DNA of 64,000 bases from Bradyrhizobium glycinis (GCF_016031655.1 NZ_JACCHQ010000001.1:682001-746000); one strand, 5' to 3'. Shown: positions 1 to 9,007, counted from the first letter of the stretch. Notes: a model not told the origin generated them from the sequence alone. Translations and numbers: made by a program.

Positions 1-1287
1 AAATTCCTGGAGCTGATCCAGCGCGACTACGACAAGCTCGCCGAGTTGCTCGCGCGCGAGCACGGCAAGACCGTGCCCGACGCCAAGGGCGACATCCAGC
101 GCGGCCTCGAGGTGGTCGAGTTCGCCTGCGGCATCCCGCACCTGATGAAGGGCGAGTACACCGAAGGCGCTGGCCCCGGCATCGACATCTATTCCATGCG
201 CCAGCCGCTCGGCGTCGTCGCCGGCATCACGCCGTTCAACTTCCCGGCGATGATCCCGATGTGGAAGTTCGCCCCCGCGATCGCCTGCGGCAACGCCTTC
301 ATCCTTAAGCCGTCGGAGCGCGATCCCGGCGTGCCGATGAAGCTCGCCGAGCTGATGATCGAGGCGGGCCTGCCGGCCGGCATCCTCAACGTCGTCAACG
401 GCGACAAGGAAGCGGTCGACGCCATCCTCGACGATCCCGATATCAAGGCCGTCGGCTTCGTTGGGTCGACGCCGATCGCGCAGTACATCTATGAGCGCGC
501 AGCCCAGACCGGCAAGCGCTGCCAGTGCTTCGGCGGCGCCAAGAACCACGCCATCGTCATGCCGGATGCGGACATGGACCAGGCCGTCGACGCGCTGATC
601 GGCGCCGGCTACGGCTCCGCCGGCGAGCGCTGCATGGCCGTCTCCGTCGCCGTCCCCGTCGGCAAGTCCACCGCCGACCGCCTGATGGAAAAGCTGATCC
701 CGCGCGTCGAATCCTTGAAGATCGGCACCTCGATCGATCCGTCGGCCGATTACGGTCCGCTGGTGACTCGCGAGGCGGTCGAGAAGGTCAAGAACTACAT
801 CGATATCGGCATCAAGGAAGGCGCGACGCTGGCGGTCGACGGCCGCGGCTTCAAGATGCAGGGCTACGAGAACGGCTTCTATCTCGGCGGTTCGCTGTTC
901 GACAACGTCACCAAGGACATGCGGATCTACAAGGAAGAGATCTTTGGCCCGGTGCTCTCGGTCGTGCGCGCGCATGACTACAAGGAAGCGCTGGCGCTGC
1001 CGTCCGAGCACGACTACGGCAACGGCGTTGCCATCTTCACCCGCGACGGCGACGCCGCGCGCGACTTCGCGGCCAGGGTCAACGTCGGCATGGTCGGCAT
1101 CAACGTGCCGATCCCGGTGCCGATCGCCTATTACACCTTCGGCGGCTGGAAGAAGTCGGGCTTCGGCGATCTCAACCAGCACGGCCCGGACTCGGTCCGC
1201 TTCTACACCAAGACCAAGACGGTGACCTCGCGCTGGCCGTCAGGTGTCAAGGAAGGTGCGGAGTTCTCGATCCCGCTGATGAAGTAA
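1..1287 (+). CDS. mmsA: Methylmalonate-semialdehyde dehydrogenase, 5' end outside the window
   Basis: NAD-dependent, CoA-acylating oxidation of methylmalonate semialdehyde to propionyl-CoA, the last step of valine breakdown. The reading frame is open from base 1, so the N-terminus (about 70 to 80 residues of a family near 500) lies outside; 428 residues are visible. The ALDH fold is plain: TPFNFPAMIPMW for cofactor binding, LKPSERDP, GFVGSTP, and the catalytic Cys in GSAGERCMAV (codon 631-633). The C-terminal GGWKKSGFGD and the family-typical SIPLMK ending fit MmsA better than a generic aldehyde dehydrogenase. It is first in a valine-catabolic run with an acyl-CoA dehydrogenase 23 bases downstream and mmsB further on, which supports the assignment. 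Confidence 0.93.
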   Translation, partial: KFLELIQRDYDKLAELLAREHGKTVPDAKGDIQRGLEVVEFACGIPHLMKGEYTEGAGPGIDIYSMRQPLGVVAGITPFNFPAMIPMWKFAPAIACGNAFILKPSERDPGVPMKLAELMIEAGLPAGILNVVNGDKEAVDAILDDPDIKAVGFVGSTPIAQYIYERAAQTGKRCQCFGGAKNHAIVMPDADMDQAVDALIGAGYGSAGERCMAVSVAVPVGKSTADRLMEKLIPRVESLKIGTSIDPSADYGPLVTREAVEKVKNYIDIGIKEGATLAVDGRGFKMQGYENGFYLGGSLFDNVTKDMRIYKEEIFGPVLSVVRAHDYKEALALPSEHDYGNGVAIFTRDGDAARDFAARVNVGMVGINVPIPVPIAYYTFGGWKKSGFGDLNQHGPDSVRFYTKTKTVTSRWPSGVKEGAEFSIPLMK

Positions 1288-1310
1288 TCCTCCTAAGGAG
1301 CGAGGCCGGC

Positions 1311-2456
1311 ATGCAATTCGCTCTGAACGAGGATCAGGTCGTCCTACGCGACATGGCGCTGGCGTTTGCGGCGGAGAAGATCGCGCCGCACGCGCTGCGC
1401 TGGGACGAGGAGAAGCACTTCCCTGTCGACGTGATGCGCGAGGCGGCCAAGCTCGGCATGGGCGGCATCTACATCCGCGACGATGTCGGGGGATCCGCGA
1501 TGACGCGGTTCGACGCCGCCTTGATCTTCGAGGCGCTGGCGACGGGCTGCCCGACCACCTCGGCCTTCATCTCCATCCACAATATGGCGAGCTGGATGAT
1601 CGATGCCTTCGGCAGCGACACCCAGCGCCACCAATGGCTGCCGAAGCTCTGCACCATGGAGCTGATCGCAAGCTACTGCCTGACCGAGCCGGGCGCCGGC
1701 TCGGACGCGGCTGCGCTCCGCACCCGCGCGGTGCGCGACGGCGATCATTACGTCCTCAACGGCCAGAAACAGTTCATCTCCGGCGCCGGGGGCACCGACG
1801 TTCTGGTCGCGATGGTCCGTACCGGCGGCGACGGGCCGGGCGGCATCTCGACCCTTGTCATCGACGGCAAGACGCCGGGCGTTTCGTTCGGCGCCAATGA
1901 GCGCAAGATGGGGTGGAACGCGCAGCCCACCCGCGCCGTGATGTTCGAGGACGCCCACGTGCCTGTGGCCAACCGCCTGAGCGAGGAGGGCACAGGCTTC
2001 AAGATCGCGATGGCGGGCCTCGACGGCGGCCGTCTCAACATCACGGCGTGCTCGCTCGGCGGCGCGCAAGCAGCGCTCGACAAGGCGCGCGCCTACATGA
2101 AGGAGCGCAAGGCGTTCGGGAAGCGACTGGACGAATTCCAGGCGCTGCAATTCCGTCTCGCCGACATGGCGATCGAGCTGGAGGCTGCGCGTACTTTCCT
2201 GTGGCGCGCCGCCGCGGCGCTCGACCGCAAGGACCCCGACGCCACCATGCTGTGCGCGATGGCCAAGCGCTTCGGCACCGATGTCGGCTTCGAGGTCGCC
2301 AATCATGCGCTGCAGCTTCACGGCGGCTACGGTTACCTCAGCGAATATGGCATCGAGAAGATCGTGCGCGACTTGCGCGTGCACCAGATCCTCGAAGGCA
2401 CCAACGAAATCATGCGGCTCATCGTGGCGCGCAAATTGATCGAGGGCGCGCGATGA
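1311..2456 (+). CDS. Acyl-CoA dehydrogenase, probably isobutyryl-CoA specific
   Basis: FAD-dependent alpha,beta-dehydrogenation of an acyl-CoA; context suggests isobutyryl-CoA to methacrylyl-CoA. It has 381 residues with the three ACAD parts: helical N-domain, middle beta domain with YCLTEPGAGSDAA and KQFISGAG, and helical C-domain with QLHGGYGYLSEYGIEKIVRD. The catalytic base is the Glu of ILEGTNEIMR near the C-terminus, the position used by short-chain and isobutyryl-CoA dehydrogenases. AAGGAG at 1295-1300 lies 10 bases before the ATG. The stop overlaps the next start (ATGA at 2453), indicating translational coupling with the hydrolase gene. Substrate preference is inferred from the neighbours. 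Confidence 0.9.
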   Translation: MQFALNEDQVVLRDMALAFAAEKIAPHALRWDEEKHFPVDVMREAAKLGMGGIYIRDDVGGSAMTRFDAALIFEALATGCPTTSAFISIHNMASWMIDAFGSDTQRHQWLPKLCTMELIASYCLTEPGAGSDAAALRTRAVRDGDHYVLNGQKQFISGAGGTDVLVAMVRTGGDGPGGISTLVIDGKTPGVSFGANERKMGWNAQPTRAVMFEDAHVPVANRLSEEGTGFKIAMAGLDGGRLNITACSLGGAQAALDKARAYMKERKAFGKRLDEFQALQFRLADMAIELEAARTFLWRAAAALDRKDPDATMLCAMAKRFGTDVGFEVANHALQLHGGYGYLSEYGIEKIVRDLRVHQILEGTNEIMRLIVARKLIEGAR

Positions 2457-3517
2457 GCGGAGCGGAAGAGGGCGATCTGGTCGCGCGCGTCGAAGGCGGG
2501 GCCGGCATCATCAGGCTCAATCGTCCCAAGGCGATCAATGCCGTCACGCTGGAGATGTTTCGCGACATCGACAAGGCGCTCGATCGCTTCGAAGCTGATC
2601 CTGCAATTGCCGTGATCCTGCTCGAAGGCGCCGGCGAGCGCGGCCTCTGCGCCGGCGGCGACATCCGCACGCTCTGGGAAAGCTCGAAGGCTGGCGGCGA
2701 TCTCGGCAAGATCCTGTGGCGCGAGGAATACATCCTCAATGCTCGGATCAAGAAGTTTCCAAAACCCTATGTCGCCTTCATGGACGGCATCGTGATGGGC
2801 GGCGGTGTCGGTTTGTCCGCCCACGCCAGCCACCGCGTCGTCACGGATCGCACAAAGCTCGCGATGCCGGAAGTTGGTCTCGGCTTCTTCCCCGATGTCG
2901 GCGGCACCTATCTGCTGTCGCATGCGCCGGGCGAGATCGGCACCTATTTCGGGCTGACCGGCCAGACCATGAACGGGCCGGACGCGATCCATGCGAAGTT
3001 TGCCGATTGGGTCGTGACGGCGGCGAGATCGCCCGACCTGCGCGAGGCGCTGACGAAGCTGCGCTCGGGTGCGACCGCGGCCGATGTGAGCAAGCTCATC
3101 ACCGGCTTCGCCACCGGCGAGACCGCCGGGCCGGTCGCCGCCAAGGAGCCGATCATCGATGCCTTGTTCGGCTTCGACCGCATGGAGGACATTGTCGCTG
3201 CGCTGAAGCGCGATGGTTCCGAGTTCGCGCTGGCCACGCTGAAGACGCTGAACGAAAAATCGCCGCGCGGCATGGTGGTGACGCTCAAGCTGCTGCGGCT
3301 TGCGCGCGGATCGAGCCTGGAAGAGTGCCTGGTGCGCGAATACCGCGCCGCGCTGGAAGTGTTTCGGAGCGATGATTTCCGCGAGGGCGTGCGCGCCGCC
3401 GTGATCGACAAGGACCGCAATCCGACCTGGTCGCCGCCACGCATCGAGGATGTGACGCCGGAGATGCTTGCGCCTTATTTCGCCGAGATCGGCGCGGACG
3501 AGCTGAGGTTCAATTAA
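2453..3517 (+). CDS. 3-hydroxyisobutyryl-CoA hydrolase (enoyl-CoA hydratase/isomerase family)
   Basis: Hydrolyses 3-hydroxyisobutyryl-CoA to free 3-hydroxyisobutyrate in valine breakdown. The 354 residues have a crotonase fold: GLCAGGDIRTLW (oxyanion-hole loop and CoA site), MDGIVMGGGVGLS, PEVGLGFFPDVGGTYLLS, and the C-terminal block FREGVRAAVIDKDRNPTWSP, which marks the HIBCH branch rather than a true hydratase. The frame is open further upstream, but the ATG at 2453 overlaps the preceding stop and gives a normal N-terminus. The next gene, mmsB, oxidises its product. Confidence 0.9.
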   Translation: MSGAEEGDLVARVEGGAGIIRLNRPKAINAVTLEMFRDIDKALDRFEADPAIAVILLEGAGERGLCAGGDIRTLWESSKAGGDLGKILWREEYILNARIKKFPKPYVAFMDGIVMGGGVGLSAHASHRVVTDRTKLAMPEVGLGFFPDVGGTYLLSHAPGEIGTYFGLTGQTMNGPDAIHAKFADWVVTAARSPDLREALTKLRSGATAADVSKLITGFATGETAGPVAAKEPIIDALFGFDRMEDIVAALKRDGSEFALATLKTLNEKSPRGMVVTLKLLRLARGSSLEECLVREYRAALEVFRSDDFREGVRAAVIDKDRNPTWSPPRIEDVTPEMLAPYFAEIGADELRFN

Positions 3518-3542
3518 CAACGCAACAGCGGAGGAAACGACA

Positions 3543-4433
3543 ATGGCCACGATCGCATTCATCGGTCTCGGCAACATGGGCGGCCCGATGGCGGCCAACC
3601 TCGTCAAGGCCGGCCACAAGGTGGTGGCGTTCGATCTCGTCGAAGCCTCGCGCAATCAGGCCAAGGCCGATGGCGCCAGCATTGCCGACAGCGCGCCCGC
3701 CGCGGTGAAGGGCGCCGATGTCGTCGTCACCATGCTACCCGCAGGCAAGCACGTGCTCGGCGTCTGGAACGAGGTCGTACCTGCCATGGCCAAGGGTGCG
3801 CTGATCATCGACAGCTCCACCATCGACGTCGAAAGCGCGCGGGCCGCGCATGCGCTCGCCGCCAAGCACGGCGTGCTCTCGGTCGATGCGCCGGTCTCCG
3901 GCGGCACGGGCGGTGCCAAGGGTGCGACGCTCACCTTCATGTGCGGCGGCGAGGACAAGGCATTTGCCGCGGCAAAGCCCGTGCTCGAGAACATGGGCAA
4001 GAAGATCGTGCATTGCGGCGGCGCCGGTGCCGGCCAGGCCGCAAAAATCTGCAACAACATGATCCTCGGCATTTCCATGATCGCGGTCAGCGAGGCGTTT
4101 GCGTTGGCTGAGAAGCTCGGGCTTTCGCATCAGGCGCTGTTCGACGTCGCCTCGACCTCGTCCGGCCAGTGCTGGTCGCTGACGACCTATTGCCCGGTGC
4201 CGGGCCCGGTGCCGACCTCGCCGGCCAACAACGATTACAAGCCGGGCTTTGCCTCGGCGCTGATGGTGAAGGACCTCACCCTGGCGCAGGACGCGGCCAA
4301 GGCTGCGGGCGCGGCCACGCCGCTCGGCAAGCATGCGCAGGAGATCTATCAGTCTTTCGACGCAGCCGGCCATGGCGGGGTGGATTTTTCCGGAATTATC
4401 AAGCACGTTAGGAGTTTAGCCGGGAAAGCTTGA
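3543..4433 (+). CDS. mmsB: 3-hydroxyisobutyrate dehydrogenase
   Basis: NAD-dependent oxidation of 3-hydroxyisobutyrate to methylmalonate semialdehyde, the substrate of mmsA upstream. It has 296 residues, the usual length. The N-terminal Rossmann motif is FIGLGNMGGPMAANL. DAPVSGGTGGA is the substrate-binding loop, and the conserved catalytic Lys sits in GAGQAAKICNNM. CPVPGPVPTSPANNDY and the C-terminal helical dimerisation domain are typical of MmsB. GGAGG at 3531-3535 precedes the ATG. The stop shares a base with the next start (TGATG), so it is probably co-translated with the acyl-CoA synthetase. Confidence 0.94.
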   Translation: MATIAFIGLGNMGGPMAANLVKAGHKVVAFDLVEASRNQAKADGASIADSAPAAVKGADVVVTMLPAGKHVLGVWNEVVPAMAKGALIIDSSTIDVESARAAHALAAKHGVLSVDAPVSGGTGGAKGATLTFMCGGEDKAFAAAKPVLENMGKKIVHCGGAGAGQAAKICNNMILGISMIAVSEAFALAEKLGLSHQALFDVASTSSGQCWSLTTYCPVPGPVPTSPANNDYKPGFASALMVKDLTLAQDAAKAAGAATPLGKHAQEIYQSFDAAGHGGVDFSGIIKHVRSLAGKA

Positions 4434-6151
4434 TGACCACATTCCAGGAAGCACGCGCGTTCCTTCTGCAAAACCGTACGGATTACGAGGCCGCGGTCAA
4501 AGGTTTCCGCTGGCCCGATCCTGTCCCCTTCAACTGGGCGCTCGACTGGTTCGATGCCGAGCTGGCGACCAATGCGGAAAGTAGGGACCGCCCCGCGCTC
4601 TGGATCGTCGATGCCGCGCAGGACAAACAGACAAAACTGTCGTTCGCGGCGCTGTCGCGCCGCTCCAACCAGGTGGCCAACTTCCTCCGCGCCCAGGGCT
4701 TGAGGCGCGGCGATCATCTCCTGCTGCTGCTCGGCAATGTGGTTCCGCTGTGGGAGACGATGCTTGCCGCGATGAAGCTCGGCGTGGTCGTCATTCCCGC
4801 CACGACGCTGCTTACCGCGGACGAGCTGCGCGACCGGCTCGATCGCGGCAAGGCAGCTGCGGTGGTCGCCGCCCAGGACCAGGTGGCAAAATTCGCGAGC
4901 TTGGGCGCCGAGAACGTCGCCCGCATCGTCGTCGGCGCGGCCTCGGAGGGCTGGCTTGCCTATGACGAAGCGGCAAAGGCTTCCGAAAGTTTTGCGCCGG
5001 ATGGTCCGACCAATGCCGACGACCCGATGCTGCTGTATTTCACCTCGGGCACGACAGCAAAACCAAAACTGGTGCGGCACAGCCAACGCAGCTATCCCGT
5101 CGGCCATCTCTCGACCATGTACTGGATCGGCCTGAAGCCCGGCGACGTCCATCTCAACATCTCCTCGCCCGGTTGGGCCAAGCATGCCTGGAGCTGCTAC
5201 TTCGCGCCGTGGAATGCGGGCGCGACCGTGTTCGTGGTCAACCAGCCGCGCTTCGACGCCAAGGCGCTGCTCGCCACCATCGGCCGCTGCGGCGTCACCA
5301 CGCTGTGCGCGCCGCCGACGGTGTGGCGGCTGTTCATCCAGGAGAACCTCGCCTCGTTCAAGGTCGCGCTTCGCGAGGTCTGCGGCGCCGGCGAGCCGCT
5401 CAATCCTGAAGTGATCGACCAGGTTCAGGCCGCCTGGGGCCTCACCATTCGCGACGGCTACGGCCAGACCGAGACCACGGCGCTCGCCGGCAACTCGCCG
5501 GGCCAGCCCATCAAGATCGGCTCGATGGGCCGGCCGCTGCCGGGCTATCGCGTGCAGATCAGCGATGCCGACGGCCACCCCGCAAAGGAGGGCGAGGTGA
5601 CGCTGGTGCTGGGCGCTGATCGCCCCGCGGGTCTGATGCAGGGCTACCAGGGCGAGGATGGAAAATTGTCCGGCGCCGAAGGCGCGCTCTATCGCAGTGG
5701 CGACGTCGTCTTCGCGGATGAGGACGGCTACTTGACCTTCGTCGGCCGATCCGACGATGTCTTCAAATCCTCCGACTATCGCATCAGCCCATTTGAGCTG
5801 GAGAGCGTGCTGCTCGAGCACGAGCTCGTCGCCGAAGCTGCGGTGGTGCCTAGCCCCGACCCGATCCGGCTCGCGATTCCCAAGGCCTTCGTGCTGCTGA
5901 CGTCGGGCGCGGAACGCGCGCCGGAGACCGCGCTGTCCATCTTCAAGCACCTGCACGCGCGTCTGGCGCCGTTCAAGCGCATCCGCCGCCTCGAAATCGT
6001 CACCGAGCTGCCGAAGACGATCTCTGGAAAGATCCGCCGCGTCCAGCTACGACGGCTCGAACGCGACGACGATCGGGGCGATCCCTTGCGCGGCCGGGAA
6101 TTCCGCGAGGAGGATTTTCCGGAGCTGGCGAAGACACGGAGTGAGACCTAA
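4433..6151 (+). CDS. AMP-forming acyl-CoA synthetase (medium-chain/ACSM-like)
   Basis: Activates a carboxylic acid to its CoA thioester through an acyl-adenylate. The 572 residues carry the ANL motifs: P-loop-like LLYFTSGTTAKPKLV, DGYGQTETT (motif A5), YRSGDVVFADEDGYLTFVGR (hinge), and the catalytic Lys in PKTISGKIRR. The stretch SPGWAKHAWSCYFAPWNAGA is typical of the ACSM/medium-chain branch. The ATG at 4433 overlaps the mmsB stop; a TTG one codon earlier is possible but less likely. With a MaoC hydratase next and an SDR beyond it, it may feed a beta-oxidation-like module. The substrate cannot be read from sequence. Confidence 0.88.
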   Translation: MTTFQEARAFLLQNRTDYEAAVKGFRWPDPVPFNWALDWFDAELATNAESRDRPALWIVDAAQDKQTKLSFAALSRRSNQVANFLRAQGLRRGDHLLLLLGNVVPLWETMLAAMKLGVVVIPATTLLTADELRDRLDRGKAAAVVAAQDQVAKFASLGAENVARIVVGAASEGWLAYDEAAKASESFAPDGPTNADDPMLLYFTSGTTAKPKLVRHSQRSYPVGHLSTMYWIGLKPGDVHLNISSPGWAKHAWSCYFAPWNAGATVFVVNQPRFDAKALLATIGRCGVTTLCAPPTVWRLFIQENLASFKVALREVCGAGEPLNPEVIDQVQAAWGLTIRDGYGQTETTALAGNSPGQPIKIGSMGRPLPGYRVQISDADGHPAKEGEVTLVLGADRPAGLMQGYQGEDGKLSGAEGALYRSGDVVFADEDGYLTFVGRSDDVFKSSDYRISPFELESVLLEHELVAEAAVVPSPDPIRLAIPKAFVLLTSGAERAPETALSIFKHLHARLAPFKRIRRLEIVTELPKTISGKIRRVQLRRLERDDDRGDPLRGREFREEDFPELAKTRSET

Positions 6152-6631
6152 GTGAACGAAGTCTGGAAGAAGCCGCCTGTTGCGCTCGAGGCCTATCAGG
6201 CGCTGGTCGGGAAGGAGATCGGCGTGTCGTCATGGCACCTGGTCGATCAGCCGCGCATCGATGCCTATGCCGACGTGATCGATGATCACCAGTTCATCCA
6301 CGTCGATCCGGAGCGCGCGAAGAAGGAAACCGCCTTCGGCACCACCATCGCGCACGGTTTTCTCACGATGTCGCTGCTGTCGATCATGTCCTACGAGGTG
6401 ATGCCCGTGATCGCGGGCACCACGATGGGCGTGAACTACGGCTTCGACAGGCTGCGCTTCATCTCGCCGGTGCGCTCAGGCAAGCGCGTGCGCGGCCGCT
6501 TCGTGCTCGCGGAAGCCAAGCTCCGCAAGCCGAACGAATTGCAGTCCCGCACCAACGTCACGGTCGAGATCGAAGGCGAGGACAAGCCGGCGCTGGTCGC
6601 CGACTGGCTCGGGTTGATCTATTTCGGGTAA
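6152..6631 (+). CDS. MaoC-family (R)-specific enoyl-CoA hydratase
   Basis: Probable hydration of trans-2-enoyl-CoA to (R)-3-hydroxyacyl-CoA. The 159 residues form a single hotdog domain with the hydratase-2 motif: Asp and His in YADVIDDHQFIHVDPERA, followed by FGTTIAHGFLTMSLLS. It resembles NodN/MaoC-like proteins. The start is a GTG immediately after the preceding stop, with no clear Shine-Dalgarno sequence beyond GTGAG, so translation is probably coupled to the synthetase gene. It is the last gene before a repeat-rich 228-bp gap. Activity is inferred from family and motif. Confidence 0.86.
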   Translation: MNEVWKKPPVALEAYQALVGKEIGVSSWHLVDQPRIDAYADVIDDHQFIHVDPERAKKETAFGTTIAHGFLTMSLLSIMSYEVMPVIAGTTMGVNYGFDRLRFISPVRSGKRVRGRFVLAEAKLRKPNELQSRTNVTVEIEGEDKPALVADWLGLIYFG

Positions 6632-6643
6632 GCCGGCGCCGTC

Positions 6644-6666
6644 GTTGCCGGGCTTGACCCGGCAAC
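6644..6666. repeat. Hairpin downstream of the MaoC gene
   Basis: GTTGCCGGG-n5-CCCGGCAAC, 9-bp perfect arms just after the stop of the hydratase gene. It resembles half of the CGTCATGCCCGGG repeat family seen elsewhere in the window and could act as an mRNA stem. There is no T-tract, so it is not a classical terminator. Confidence 0.6.
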
Positions 6667-6707
6667 CCATCGCTGCTCAAAAAGCTGACCCAAAAGCGCG
6701 TTGTAAC

Positions 6708-6837
6708 CCTCTCCCCTTGTGGGAGAGGGTGGCTTCGCGGAGCGAAGCCGGGTGAGGGGTCTCTCTCCACGAACTCGGCTGTCGAGACAACCCCTCATCC
6801 GGCGCTTCGCGCCACCTTCTCCCACAAGGGGAGAAGG
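6708..6837. repeat. Intergenic inverted repeat (CTCTCCCC family)
   Basis: About 50-bp imperfect arms begin CCCTCTCCCCTTGTGGGAGAG and read inward through GCTTCGCGxAGCGAAGCC; the mirror copy ends CTTCTCCCACAAGGGGAGAAG. It folds into a long stem in RNA. It sits directly before the SDR gene, and its end merges with that gene's purine-rich leader. Confidence 0.8.
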
Positions 6838-6859
6838 AGAAGAAGCAGGAAGCTGCACA

Positions 6860-7777
6860 ATGCCAATCAGGTTCGACGGACGCGTCGCCATCGTCACCGG
6901 CGCGGGCAATGGTCTCGGCAAGGCGCATGCGCTGGGGCTGGCGAGCCGCGGCGCCAAGGTCGTGGTCAACGATTTCGGCGGCGCGCGCGACGGTACCGGC
7001 GGCTCGCTGTCGCCAGCCGAGGCCGTGGTCGAGGAGATCCGCAAAGCCGGTGGCACCGCGATGGCCGACGGCGCCGACGTCTCCAATTTCGAGCAGGTCA
7101 CCGCCATGGTCGAGCGCGCCACCAAGGAATGGGGCAGCGTCGATCTTCTGTGCGCCAATGCCGGCATCCTGCGCGACAAGTCGTTCGGCAAGATGGAAGT
7201 CGCCGATTTCCAGAAGGTGCTCGATGTGCATCTCGTCGGCACCTTCTATTGCTGCAAGGCAGCCTGGGCCGGCATGCGCGACCGCAATTACGGCCGCATC
7301 GTGCTGACGACGTCGTCCTCCGGGCTCTACGGCAATTTCGGCCAGGCCAATTACGGCGCGGCGAAATCCGGCATGGTCGGCCTGATGAACGTGCTGGCCG
7401 AAGAGGGCCGCAAGAACGACATCCGCGTCAACATCATCTCGCCGACGGCGGCGACGCGCATGACCGAAGAGTTGCTGCCGCCGCAGGCGCTGCAGCTGAT
7501 GAAGCCGAGCGCGATCACGCCCGCGGTCGAGTACATGCTGAGCGAGGATGCGCCGACCCGCACCATCATGGGCGCCGGTGCCGGCTCGTTTGCGGTGATC
7601 AAGATCCTGGAGAGCGAAGGCATCAACCTGCCTGAGGGTGAGTGGACGCCCGATGCGATCGCCGCCCATTTCGCCGAGATCAGCGACATGTCGAAGGCCA
7701 GGGCCCTGCAGGGCGCGTTCGAGCAGACGCAGAAATACGTCGCGCAGGCCGCCGCGCGGGCGGGGATCAAGCTCTGA
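6860..7777 (+). CDS. Short-chain dehydrogenase/reductase (3-hydroxyacyl-CoA dehydrogenase-like)
   Basis: NAD(P)-dependent oxidoreductase of 305 residues. Classical SDR marks are VTGAGNGLGKAHAL (cofactor), VNDFGGARDG, CANAGIL (NNAG equivalent), TTSSSGLYGNFGQANYGAAKSG with Ser, Tyr and Lys of the catalytic triad, and INIISPT-like RVNIISPTAATRM. The long C-terminal extension and the INDFGG-like loop resemble the (3R)-hydroxyacyl-CoA dehydrogenase part of multifunctional enzyme type 2, which fits the MaoC hydratase upstream. The start is ATG 6860 with CAGGAAG before it; an upstream in-frame start would run through a repeat and is unlikely. Confidence 0.87.
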   Translation: MPIRFDGRVAIVTGAGNGLGKAHALGLASRGAKVVVNDFGGARDGTGGSLSPAEAVVEEIRKAGGTAMADGADVSNFEQVTAMVERATKEWGSVDLLCANAGILRDKSFGKMEVADFQKVLDVHLVGTFYCCKAAWAGMRDRNYGRIVLTTSSSGLYGNFGQANYGAAKSGMVGLMNVLAEEGRKNDIRVNIISPTAATRMTEELLPPQALQLMKPSAITPAVEYMLSEDAPTRTIMGAGAGSFAVIKILESEGINLPEGEWTPDAIAAHFAEISDMSKARALQGAFEQTQKYVAQAAARAGIKL

Positions 7778-8994
7778 CCGACGTCGCCGTCATCGGCGCA
7801 GGTCCCGCCGGGCTGATGGCGGCGGAGGTGCTGGCGCAAGGCGGCGCCCGTGTCACCGTCTACGACGCCATGCCGTCCGCGAGCCGTAAATTCCTGATGG
7901 CCGGCCGCGGCGGGCTCAACCTCACACATAGCGAACCGCTGCCGCAATTCGTGACGCGCTATCGCGAGGCCGCACCGAAGCTGCAGGCGGCGCTCGACGC
8001 ATTTTCGCCGGATGCGCTGCGGGCCTGGAGCGAGGCGCTGGGCGAGCCGACCTTCGTCGGCAGCAGCGGACGCGTGTTTCCCAGGGCGTTCAAGGCCTCG
8101 CCCTTGCTGCGCGCCTGGCTGCGGCGGCTCGATGCCGCCGGCGTGAAATTCGCCTTTCGGCATCGCTGGACCGGATGGGATGGGGAAGGGCGGCTGAAGT
8201 TTCAAACACCCGATAGCACATTGGCCGTCGCCGCTCGCGCCACGCTGCTCGCCCTCGGCGGCGCAAGCTGGCCGCGGCTCGGCTCTGACGGACGCTGGGT
8301 CGACATCCTCGCCGCAAGGGGCATAGCCGTCTCAAAACTGCGGCCGGCCAATTCCGGCTTCACGGTCGCTTGGTCCGAATTGTTCCGCGACCGTTTCGAG
8401 GGCCAGCCGCTCAAGGGCGTGGCGCTGACGATTGGCGCGCACACGGCGCGCGGAGAGGCCATGATCACCCGCGGCGGCATCGAAGGCGGCGCGATCTACG
8501 CGCTGTCGGCGGAACTGCGCGAGGCGGTGCTGAATCTCGGGCAGGCGACGCTAATGATCGCGTTGCGGCCCGATCTCGACGCCGCTGCGCTGGCCACGCG
8601 GCTGTCAGGCGTGCGCGGCAAGCAATCGCTGGCGAACTTCCTGCGCAAGGCGGCGCAGCTGTCGCCGGTCGGCATCGGTCTGATGCAGGAAGCCGCCATT
8701 GCATCCGGCCGAACGCTGGCTTCGTTCTCGCCGGCGGAGCTTGCGCAGCTCATCAACGCCATTCCGGTTCAGCTCACCGGTGTCGCTCCGATCGATCGCG
8801 CGATCTCGACGGCAGGCGGAATAAGGTTCGACGAGCTCGACGAACACCTCATGTTGCGCAAATTGCGAGGTGTGTTCGCCGCCGGCGAGATGCTGGATTG
8901 GGAGGCGCCGACCGGCGGCTATCTGCTGCAGGCCTCGTTCGCGACCGGGGCTGCGGCGGGTCGGGGCGTGTTGGAGTGGCTGAAGCGTTCTTAG
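7774..8994 (+). CDS. HI0933/BaiN-type NAD(P)/FAD-dependent oxidoreductase
   Basis: Flavoprotein of 406 residues with an N-terminal dinucleotide fold (VAVIGAGPAGLMAAEVLA), the family signature KFLMAGRGGLNLTHSE, GRVFPRAFKASPLLRAWL, and the C-terminal FAD block TAGGIRFDELDEHLM, GVFAAGEMLDWEAPTGGYLLQ. Family members are flavin reductases of varied or unknown substrate. The only start that keeps the complete GxGxxG motif is CTG 7774, which overlaps the SDR stop as CTGA. The next in-frame ATG would cut into the FAD fold, and the nearest upstream start lies 44 codons inside the SDR. Translation is therefore likely coupled and uses a rare start codon. Confidence 0.85.
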   Translation: MTDVAVIGAGPAGLMAAEVLAQGGARVTVYDAMPSASRKFLMAGRGGLNLTHSEPLPQFVTRYREAAPKLQAALDAFSPDALRAWSEALGEPTFVGSSGRVFPRAFKASPLLRAWLRRLDAAGVKFAFRHRWTGWDGEGRLKFQTPDSTLAVAARATLLALGGASWPRLGSDGRWVDILAARGIAVSKLRPANSGFTVAWSELFRDRFEGQPLKGVALTIGAHTARGEAMITRGGIEGGAIYALSAELREAVLNLGQATLMIALRPDLDAAALATRLSGVRGKQSLANFLRKAAQLSPVGIGLMQEAAIASGRTLASFSPAELAQLINAIPVQLTGVAPIDRAISTAGGIRFDELDEHLMLRKLRGVFAAGEMLDWEAPTGGYLLQASFATGAAAGRGVLEWLKRS

Positions 8995-9007
8995 GACGCC
9001 GCCCCCC

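Noticed and set aside
4349..5956. Open frame of about 535 codons opposite the acyl-CoA synthetase gene
   Set aside because: Shadow of the GC-rich coding strand; no domain is recognisable.
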